A stretch of 11,784 nucleotides of DNA, from assembly GCA_021826565.1 (NCBI GenBank), contig JAKAZJ010000016.1, forward strand, positions 1 through 11,784, read 5' to 3'. The DNA comes from Pseudomonadota bacterium. GTDB taxonomy: Bacteria > Pseudomonadota > Alphaproteobacteria > Acetobacterales > Acetobacteraceae. Made by a program: the position numbers and the translations under genes. The notes below the pieces were generated by a model. The model saw nothing but the letters and a program-made list of their open reading frames with translations, searched no databases and was not told where the DNA came from. Shown in pieces: positions 1 through 6,167 of the stretch. The stretch's first letter is position 1, and every line of letters begins with the position of its first letter.

Positions 1-1
1 T

Positions 2-1132
2 CTGTGGGACCTGGACGGCGTCGAATACATCGACCTTCTGGGCGAGTTCACGGCTGGCCTCTATGGCCATTCCCATCCCGTGATCCGCGCCGCGATCGAC
101 CATGCGCTGGACGGCGGGATCGGCTTTGGTGCGTCCAACGCGCTGGAGGGCCGCTTCGCCGCAGTGGTCTGCGAACGGTTCGGATTGGAACGCGTGCGCT
201 TCACCAATTCCGGCACCGAGGCCAATCTGATGGCCCTGTCGCTGGCCTGCGCCGTCTCCGGCCGGCGCGGCGTCATGGTGTTTGGCGGCGGCTATCACGG
301 CGGCGTGTTCACGTTCGCCGGGGGCGGCAGTCCCATCAACGCGCCGTTCGATTTTGTGGTGGCGCCGTACAACGACGTCGCCGGCACCCAGGCGCTGCTG
401 GACCGCCATGGCGGCAGCCTCGCGGCGGTAATCCTGGAACCGATGCAGGGCAGCGGCGGCTGCCTACCGGCCGATCCGGCGTTCCTCCGCGCCGTGGCGG
501 ACGGGGCACGCGCGGTCAAGGCGCTGCTGGTCCTGGACGAGGTGATGACGTCGCGGCTTGCGCCCGGCGGCCTGGGGGCGGCGCGCGGCGTGACGCCGGA
601 TCTGATGACTTTGGGGAAATATATCGGCGGAGGGATGTCCTTCGGTGCCTTCGGCGGGCGGGCCGATCTGATGGACCGGTTCGACCCGCGCCGGCCGGAT
701 GCGTTGCCGCATGCCGGGACATTCAACAACAACGTGTTGACCATGTCGGCCGGGCTGGTGGGGCTGACCGAGGTGTTCACCCCGGATGCCGCCGCGGCGC
801 TGAATGCGCGCGGTGAGGCGCTGCGGGCCCGGCTGAACGTGCTGTGCCTGGCGGCCAATGCACCGCTGACGTTCACCGGGATCGGCTCGATGCTGGCGGT
901 GCACACCCAGCGCGGACCGGTCGCCTCGCCAGCGGATGCGGGGCGCGATCATGCCGGGCTGAAGGAGTTGCTGTTCTTCGATCTGCTGGCAGCCGGGTTC
1001 TGGATGGCGCGGCGGGGAATGATGGCGCTTAGCCTGCCCGTGGGGGACGCGGAATGCGATCGCCTGGCGGCGGCGGTGGAGGAATTCCTGGCAGTTCGCG
1101 CCCCGTTATTCGCGCGCGTCGCTGCGGGTTGA
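2..1132 (+). CDS. Class III aminotransferase, GSA-aminomutase-like (5' truncated)
   Basis: PLP-dependent fold-type I aminotransferase of the class III family, cytosolic; it moves an amino group between an amine or amino acid and a keto acid or semialdehyde. The reading frame is open to the window edge, so the start lies upstream; 376 residues are visible and roughly 60-70 are probably missing compared with family members. Visible family marks: a WDLDG-type strand at the edge, NSGTEAN (PLP phosphate region), GGYHGG, LEPMQG, LDEVM (Asp that binds the pyridine nitrogen) and LGKYIGGG with the PLP Schiff-base lysine at bases 617-619. The later GTFNNN segment replaces the GTLSGNP usual in HemL, which argues against a haem-pathway aminomutase. 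The amidohydrolase gene follows after 53 bp on the same strand, so a catabolic role is likely (inference). The substrate is unknown. The family call is confident, the specificity is not. Confidence 0.9.
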   Translation: MWDLDGVEYIDLLGEFTAGLYGHSHPVIRAAIDHALDGGIGFGASNALEGRFAAVVCERFGLERVRFTNSGTEANLMALSLACAVSGRRGVMVFGGGYHGGVFTFAGGGSPINAPFDFVVAPYNDVAGTQALLDRHGGSLAAVILEPMQGSGGCLPADPAFLRAVADGARAVKALLVLDEVMTSRLAPGGLGAARGVTPDLMTLGKYIGGGMSFGAFGGRADLMDRFDPRRPDALPHAGTFNNNVLTMSAGLVGLTEVFTPDAAAALNARGEALRARLNVLCLAANAPLTFTGIGSMLAVHTQRGPVASPADAGRDHAGLKELLFFDLLAAGFWMARRGMMALSLPVGDAECDRLAAAVEEFLAVRAPLFARVAAG

Positions 1133-1185
1133 CACGTCGCGGCGGGGTCGGTCCCTTGCCCCGAAACAGCGAGGAGGCGGGTGCC

Positions 1186-2007
1186 ATGAAGATCGTCGAT
1201 GCCCAGGTGCATATCTGGGGCGCCAACACGCCGGAACGTCCCTGGCCGTCCTGGGGCGTCCCGCACCAGCCCGAACCGTTCACCGAGGCCAAGCTTCTCG
1301 CCGCGATGGATCAGGCCGGCGTCGACCGCGCGGTGATCGTGCCGCCATCCTGGGAGGGGGACCGCAACGACCTCGCGCTGGCGGCTGCGCGTGCGCATCC
1401 CAACCGTTGCGCCGTGATGGGCCGGCTGACTGTCGATCCCGCCAACGCGGCGCGGCTCCCCGACTGGCGGGCGCAGCCGGGGATGCTGGGGCTGCGCTTC
1501 GTCTATCGCCCCGAGATGACCTGGCTCTATGACGACAGCGCCGACTGGCTGTGGCAGGGCTGCGAGCGCTACCGGCTGCCGGTGATGATCTTCGCGCCCG
1601 GCCATCTGCCCGCGCTGGATCGGCTGGCGGAGCGACATCCCGATCTGCGTCTGGTCCTCGATCACATGGAACTGCGGCGCGAGAAGGACGCCGCTGCCTT
1701 TGTCGATCTGCCCGATCTGCTGCGCATCGCGCGGCATCGGAACGTAGCCGTGAAATTATCGGCCTTGCCGTGCTACACTGACGATCCGTATCCGTTTCGG
1801 GCGATCCATGGCTACGTACGGCAGATGTTCGATGCGTTCGGGCCGCGACGCAGCTTCTGGGGCACGGATCTCACGCGCCTGCCGTGCAGCTATCGCCAGG
1901 CGATTACGTTCTTTACCGAGGAGTTGTCGTTCCTTTCCGCCGCGGACCTGGAATGGGTGATGGGCCGGGGTGTGAGCGAGTTTCTCGATTGGGAGTTGCC
2001 GGCATGA
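1186..2007 (+). CDS. Amidohydrolase family protein (amidohydrolase_2 type TIM barrel)
   Basis: A 273-residue hydrolase of the amidohydrolase_2 (2-pyrone-4,6-dicarboxylate lactonase-like) group, which opens lactones, amides or similar bonds, or decarboxylates; cytosolic, no signal peptide. The start at 1186 is chosen because GAGGAGG at 1171-1177 sits 8 bases upstream and the protein then begins directly with the first barrel strand. Motifs: D5-A-Q-V-H9-I-W11 on strand 1, VLDHME with H160, VKLSAL around K190, and FWGTD with D228 near the C terminus. The usual first-strand HxH reads QxH here (Q7), so metal binding may be reduced or absent. Length fits the family. It overlaps the next gene by four bases (ATGA), so the two are probably translationally coupled. 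The substrate cannot be told from sequence. Confidence 0.9.
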   Translation: MKIVDAQVHIWGANTPERPWPSWGVPHQPEPFTEAKLLAAMDQAGVDRAVIVPPSWEGDRNDLALAAARAHPNRCAVMGRLTVDPANAARLPDWRAQPGMLGLRFVYRPEMTWLYDDSADWLWQGCERYRLPVMIFAPGHLPALDRLAERHPDLRLVLDHMELRREKDAAAFVDLPDLLRIARHRNVAVKLSALPCYTDDPYPFRAIHGYVRQMFDAFGPRRSFWGTDLTRLPCSYRQAITFFTEELSFLSAADLEWVMGRGVSEFLDWELPA

Positions 2008-2843
2008 GCGTGGTTCCGGTCGGGTGGCCGGAATCGCGTCCGTTGGCGGTGTCGGTCAGTGTGATGCTGGAGGGGTGGGCAGCCGACCAGGCCCCCGGCA
2101 TGGGGCCGATGGGCAATGTGCTGCGCCCCGGCGTGCTGGACCTGCAAGGCCGGTCCTGGGCCGACTACGGCGCCAAAGTGGGGGCGTGGCGGATTCTGGA
2201 TATTCTGGCAAAGGCTGATCTGCGCGGCGTGTTCTATACCTCCGGCGTGGTGGCCGAGCAGTATCCGGCGCTGGTGCGCGCGATCGTCGAGGCCGGGCAT
2301 GTGGTGGCCGCGCATGGCATGAGCCAGGGCACGCTGCCGCCCTATCTGACCGAGCTTGAAGAACGCGCGGATATCGCCGCTTGTCGGCGGGTTCTGACAG
2401 CGGCGGGTGGGGCTGCGCCCGGCGGTTGGCTCAGTCCGCGCTGCACGCCGAGCGCGGCCACATCGCGGTTGCTCGCGGAGGCCGGATTCCGCTGGCACGC
2501 CGACAGTTTCGACAATGATCTTCCGGTACCGATCGTGACCACAGCCGGGCCGATCCTGGGGATGCCGTTCACCATGGAAGTGAACGACATGCCGCTGTAT
2601 GTACGATATGGCAATGAACCGGAGGCGTTCGCGCGGATTCTGGACCGGATCGTGTCCGGCTGGCCGCGGTTGGGCTCGCCGTTCGGATGCCTGGACATCA
2701 CGGTCCATGCGCATGTTTTCGGGCGACCATACGGGGCGCTGGCACTGCTGGACGCGTTGGAGATCGCGCGGCGGGCGGAATGGTGTTGGGTGACGCATCA
2801 TGCCGCGCTGGCGGCACTGGATTGGGGTGCGGCTCAGAGGTAA
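2004..2843 (+). CDS. Polysaccharide deacetylase family protein, PuuE/allantoinase-like
   Basis: A 279-residue NodB-fold (polysaccharide deacetylase family) protein without signal peptide or membrane segment, so probably a cytosolic C-N hydrolase rather than a cell-wall enzyme. The start ATG at 2004 overlaps the upstream stop, with GGGAG at 1991-1995. The layout resembles the PuuE allantoinase subgroup: LEGW (E23) where PuuE has an EEG motif, H104 in AAHGMSQG, an EERADI helix near 120, GGWLSPR near 140-146, HADSFDNDLP near 165-174, and VHAHVFGRP near 234-242. PuuE enzymes open the hydantoin ring of allantoin. The HxxxH metal motif of true deacetylases is not kept: H104 is present but position 108 is Gln. 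A ureide, hydantoin or other cyclic amide substrate is plausible but unproven. Its last 10 bases overlap the end of the opposing ATPase gene. Confidence 0.85.
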   Translation: MSVVPVGWPESRPLAVSVSVMLEGWAADQAPGMGPMGNVLRPGVLDLQGRSWADYGAKVGAWRILDILAKADLRGVFYTSGVVAEQYPALVRAIVEAGHVVAAHGMSQGTLPPYLTELEERADIAACRRVLTAAGGAAPGGWLSPRCTPSAATSRLLAEAGFRWHADSFDNDLPVPIVTTAGPILGMPFTMEVNDMPLYVRYGNEPEAFARILDRIVSGWPRLGSPFGCLDITVHAHVFGRPYGALALLDALEIARRAEWCWVTHHAALAALDWGAAQR

Positions 2844-4300
2844 CCGGTACCCATCTCGGCGGCGAACCTGGCCGGGCTGCCCTCCCACACCACGGCGGCG
2901 TGTTCCAGCACGTAGACCCGGTCCGCGTGCGGCAATGCGAAAGTGACGTTCTGCTCGCCCAGCAGCACCGTGATCGGAGTGGTTTCCCGTAGCCGCGCCA
3001 GCGCCTTCGACAGCAGCTCCAGGATCACCGGCGCCAGCCCCAGCGTGGGTTCGTCCAGGATCAGCAGTTTCGGCTGCATCATCAGTGCCCGCGCGATTGC
3101 CAGCATCTGCTGCTCGCCCCCCGACAGCGTGCGCGCGGTCTGGCGCTGACGTTGACTGAGGATCGGGAACAGATCCAGCAGCCAGGCGAGCTGCTTGTTT
3201 CGTTCGACCGCCGCCAGGTGCTGCCCCCCGAGGTCAAGATTTTCCCGCACGCTCATGTCGCCGAACAATTCCCGTGTCTCGGGGCACTGCACGATGCCGC
3301 CTCGGGCAATGGCGGCGGGGCTGCGCCCGGCCAGCGCAGCGCCCCGCCAGGCGATCGTGCCGGTGTAGGGAACCAACCCGGAGATTGCGTTGAACAGCGT
3401 GGTCTTGCCCGCACCGTTCAACCCGACGATCGAGACGAACTCGCCCTCGCGTACGTGGATCGCGGCACCGCGTAGCGCCTGCGCCTTGCCATAGAACACG
3501 TCGACGCCTCGCACATCCAGCAGCGGCGTGCCGGTTGCGGCGTCCAATTCGGGGCGCGGGTGGGTCTCGATCGCGCCGCCCAGATAGACGCGGCGGACGG
3601 TCGCATCGGCCATCACCTCATCGGCGCTACCCTCGGCGATGCGTTCGCCAAGATACATCGCCAGGACACGATCCACGAGGCGGGCGACCGATTTCACGTT
3701 GTGATCAACCAGCAACACGGCGCGACCCTCGGCGCGGAAGCCGTCGATCAGTGCGGAGAACGTTGCGACTTCCGCTATGGTCAGGCCGGCGAATGGTTCA
3801 TCGACCAGCACGACCCGCGGGTCGCGCGCGAGCGCCTTAGCCATCTCCAACCGGCGCAGATCGGCGAACGGCAAGGTGGGCGGGCGGCGGTTCAGCACCG
3901 CGCCGAGCCCGACGCGCTCGGCGATCACGCGGGCACGGGCGGCCACATGCGGTTCGGCCGCCAGCTTGAACAGCGAATCGGGCAGCAACGCGAGTTTGAT
4001 GTTCTCCAGAACGGTCTGGCGATTCAGCGGGCGCGAGTGCTGGAATACGATCCCCACCCCGGCGCGGGCGATGCGATGCGTGGGCCAGCCGGTGATTTCG
4101 GTGCCCGCCAGCCTTACGCTGCCGGCGTTGGCGCGTTCGATTCCCATCACCAGCTTCATCACGGTCGATTTGCCCGATCCGTTGGGGCCGATCAGACCCA
4201 GGATCTCGCCGGGCGCGATGACGAAATCGATTTCCTTCACCGCGACCAGCCCGCCGAAGCGCTTCGTCAGGCCGGCAACTTCCAACAGCGGCGCGGTCAT
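2834..4300 (-). CDS. Fused LivG-LivF ABC transporter ATPase (HAAT importer)
   Basis: Single 488-residue chain carrying both cytoplasmic ATPases of a branched-chain-amino-acid-type importer. Half 1 (about 5-240) is LivG-like: Walker A GPNGSGKST at 38-46, Q-loop Q87, Walker B ending D167-E168, H-loop H200. Half 2 (about 259-488) is LivF-like: Walker A GLNGAGKTT at 293-301, CPETRELF after the Q-loop at 338, signature LSGGEQQ at 392-398, Walker B D416-E417, and the VxxxEQN segment typical of LivF. About 18 residues join the halves without stop or frame change. The LivG signature is degenerate: LPFADLRRLE (143-152) lacks the glycine expected there. The start is the ATG at 4300, which overlaps the livM stop (ATGA); there is no clear Shine-Dalgarno, so coupling is likely. 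The same frame stays open further upstream inside livM, but that part is out of frame with the permease and is not coding. Confidence 0.93.
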   Translation of the reverse strand: MTAPLLEVAGLTKRFGGLVAVKEIDFVIAPGEILGLIGPNGSGKSTVMKLVMGIERANAGSVRLAGTEITGWPTHRIARAGVGIVFQHSRPLNRQTVLENIKLALLPDSLFKLAAEPHVAARARVIAERVGLGAVLNRRPPTLPFADLRRLEMAKALARDPRVVLVDEPFAGLTIAEVATFSALIDGFRAEGRAVLLVDHNVKSVARLVDRVLAMYLGERIAEGSADEVMADATVRRVYLGGAIETHPRPELDAATGTPLLDVRGVDVFYGKAQALRGAAIHVREGEFVSIVGLNGAGKTTLFNAISGLVPYTGTIAWRGAALAGRSPAAIARGGIVQCPETRELFGDMSVRENLDLGGQHLAAVERNKQLAWLLDLFPILSQRQRQTARTLSGGEQQMLAIARALMMQPKLLILDEPTLGLAPVILELLSKALARLRETTPITVLLGEQNVTFALPHADRVYVLEHAAVVWEGSPARFAAEMGTGYL

Positions 4301-5214
4301 TCCGCGGACTGCCGCGGATGGAGCAACAGTCCCAGCACACCGTCCGGCAGGAACAAGATTGCGAGCAGGGCGATGCCCGAGACCACAAAAGTGTTGAGCT
4401 GACCCAGCGGCCGCAGCAGCTCGTCGGCCAGCAGCAACGCGATCGATCCCAGCACGCCACCCAGGATTGTGCGCCGCCCGCCCAGCACCACGGCGATGAT
4501 GATCTGCACCGCGATCGAAAGGTCCACAACTGTATCGACTGAAGCGGTGCCCTCGTAGAAGGTCAACATTCCGCCGGCCAGACCCGAAAACAGGGCCGAG
4601 ATGGAGAACGCCGCCAGCTTGTGCTTGGTAACGTTGAAACCGAGCGCCTGTGCCTCGATCCGATCCTGCCCGGTGGCTTGCAGGATCAGGCCCACCGGGG
4701 AACGCGACAGGCCGAACAGGATTGCCCCTGAAATCAGCAGGAAGGCGAACGCATACCAGTAATTGATTTTCGCGCTGACCGAGAGCACGTCCGGCACCAT
4801 CATGCCGATTTCGCCCCCGGTGATGCCGGCAAAAATCACGATCAGGTCGATCAGCAGCAGCACTGCGACCAGGGTCACCAGACCGAAATAGGGGCCGCGC
4901 AGCCGCAGTGCCGGCAACGCCAATGCCAGCCCGCCCAGCACGGATGCCGCCGCGCCGCCCACGAGGCATAGCGGGATCGGCCAGCCCGCATTGTTCAGCA
5001 GCCCCGCGCCATAGGCGCCGAGGCCGATCAGAAAAGTGGGGCCGAAATTGACCTCGCCCGCGAAGCCGAACAGCAGATCCCACGACATGGCGAACACGCC
5101 GAAATAATATGCGGTGGTGAGCACCCCGAGAAAATAGGCCCCCAGCCAGAGCGGCGCTGCACCGCCGGCAACCAGCGCCACTATCAGCAGGAGGACGGCG
5201 ATTCGTGCGCGCAT
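4297..5214 (-). CDS. Branched-chain-type ABC transporter permease, LivM-like
   Basis: Inner-membrane permease subunit of the HAAT importer, 305 residues, with about eight to ten strongly hydrophobic segments. The first covers residues 3-25. Family marks are AMSWDLLFGFAGEVNFG near 42-58 (the LivM 'N-L-G-Y-x-G-x-x-S-x-G' region), LRLRGPYFGLVTLA-like text near 105, and a cytoplasmic coupling loop QATGQDRIEAQALGFNV near 190-207 that contacts the ATPases. The C terminus LLLHPRQ is the usual short tail. The ATG at 5214 overlaps the livH stop by one base (TGATG), and the stop overlaps the ATPase start, so livH-livM-livGF is one tightly coupled unit. Transport specificity lies with the binding protein and cannot be read here. 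Confidence 0.93.
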   Translation of the reverse strand: MRARIAVLLLIVALVAGGAAPLWLGAYFLGVLTTAYYFGVFAMSWDLLFGFAGEVNFGPTFLIGLGAYGAGLLNNAGWPIPLCLVGGAAASVLGGLALALPALRLRGPYFGLVTLVAVLLLIDLIVIFAGITGGEIGMMVPDVLSVSAKINYWYAFAFLLISGAILFGLSRSPVGLILQATGQDRIEAQALGFNVTKHKLAAFSISALFSGLAGGMLTFYEGTASVDTVVDLSIAVQIIIAVVLGGRRTILGGVLGSIALLLADELLRPLGQLNTFVVSGIALLAILFLPDGVLGLLLHPRQSAE

Positions 5215-6089
5215 CAGCGGCGCCCCAGCAGCCCTTGCGGGCGCAGATAGAGGACCACCACCAGGATCACCAGCGCCGGAATCGGTCGCAGCGTGGGCGC
5301 CAGCAGATAAGCGGTGATGGTTTCAGCATAGCCTACCACATATGCTGCAATCAGCGAGCCGGGCACGGAGCCCAATCCGCCCAGGATGACGATAGTAAAG
5401 GCGCTGGCGGTCAGCGCCCCGGCATTGGTCGCCGACGCTCCCAGAAAGGTTGCCAGCAGCACGCCGGCGATGCCGGCCAGTAGCCCGTAGATGGTCCAGA
5501 CGATCAGGTAGATGCGTGATAACTCGAAGCCCAGCAGGGTCAAGCCGCGCGGGTTGATCGACGCGGCCAGCAGCTGCTTGCCGATGCGGGTGCGGTTGAC
5601 CAGCAGCGAGATCGCCCCGATCGTCACCCAACACAGCGCCGCGATCAGCAGTTCGTTGCGCGGCGTGCGCACGCCGGCGAGATGCACCACGCCGGGGAGC
5701 AGCGCGCGCATGGTCACCGGATTGTTGCTGAACACGTAGTCCAGCCCCACCTGCAACATGATCCCCCATAGCAGCGTGGCGGTGAGAATGAATATTTCTT
5801 CTTCGGCGCGGGGGATCACGCGGGAGCGCTGGATCGGCCGGATCACCGTGAAATAGGTGATGTACGAGGCGGCCAGCCCGGCGAGCACGCCGGCCAACGC
5901 CCCGCCCCAGGGACCCACGCCATAGGTTGCGGCAACCCACCAGCCGACCAGCGCCGCAATCACCATGATCCCGCCATGGGCAAGGTTCAGCACCCCGCAG
6001 ACGCCGAACATCAGGGTGAATCCCACTGCGCCCAGGCCATAGAGCGCGCTGATTACGAAGCCGTCGATTAGAATCTGCAGAAACAGCAC
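5214..6089 (-). CDS. Branched-chain-type ABC transporter permease, LivH-like
   Basis: Partner permease of the HAAT importer, 291 residues, with about eight membrane segments. It shows the LivH pattern: an N-terminal LIDGFVISALYGLGAVG segment, VCGVLNLAHGG near 31-41, LTATLLWG near 102, and a coupling loop AASINPRGLTLLGFEL near 175-190. The C terminus ends LYLRPQGLLGRR, as is usual. The start is GTG at 6089, preceded by GGAG about 9 bases upstream on the minus strand; starting here places the first hydrophobic helix at residue 2, as in LivH proteins. It lies 78 bp after the binding-protein gene, and that gap contains a strong hairpin. Confidence 0.92.
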   Translation of the reverse strand: MLFLQILIDGFVISALYGLGAVGFTLMFGVCGVLNLAHGGIMVIAALVGWWVAATYGVGPWGGALAGVLAGLAASYITYFTVIRPIQRSRVIPRAEEEIFILTATLLWGIMLQVGLDYVFSNNPVTMRALLPGVVHLAGVRTPRNELLIAALCWVTIGAISLLVNRTRIGKQLLAASINPRGLTLLGFELSRIYLIVWTIYGLLAGIAGVLLATFLGASATNAGALTASAFTIVILGGLGSVPGSLIAAYVVGYAETITAYLLAPTLRPIPALVILVVVLYLRPQGLLGRR

Positions 6090-6123
6090 CGGTCGCTCCG
6101 TCGTCGCGGGCGGCAGCCGAGGG

Positions 6124-6152
6124 GCGCGGCCGGGGTCAGCCCCCGGCCGCGC
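6124..6152 (-). promoter_or_regulatory. Intercistronic 12-bp hairpin between binding-protein gene and livH
   Basis: Perfect inverted repeat GCGCGGCCGGGG / CCCCGGCCGCGC around a 5-base loop (TCAGC on +). It is all G/C in the stem and has no T-run after it on either strand, so it does not look like an ordinary intrinsic terminator. It lies between the stop of the periplasmic binding-protein gene and the GTG of livH. In other binding-protein-dependent importers, such as malE-malF, hairpins in this place protect the upstream mRNA from 3' exonucleases and let the binding protein be made in excess. The same role is inferred here; partial termination is the alternative. Confidence 0.7.
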
Positions 6153-6167
6153 GACGGGAAGGCTGTG

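Noticed and set aside
2..1132. HemL (glutamate-1-semialdehyde aminomutase of haem synthesis)
   Set aside because: The GTFNNN segment differs from the HemL pattern, and alphaproteobacteria normally make aminolevulinate through HemA-type synthase. The neighbours are catabolic and transport genes.
3560..4402. Long + strand open frame antisense to the ATPase gene
   Set aside because: High-GC shadow of livGF; His/Gln/Arg-rich with no domain, and the minus-strand frame has all the ATPase motifs.
4301..5083. Minus-strand open frame continuing upstream of the LivG-LivF start
   Set aside because: It runs out of frame through livM, whose own frame encodes a clear permease; the translated text is Arg/Gly-rich and has no family marks. 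The ATG at 4300 fits the LivG N terminus and the ATGA overlap.
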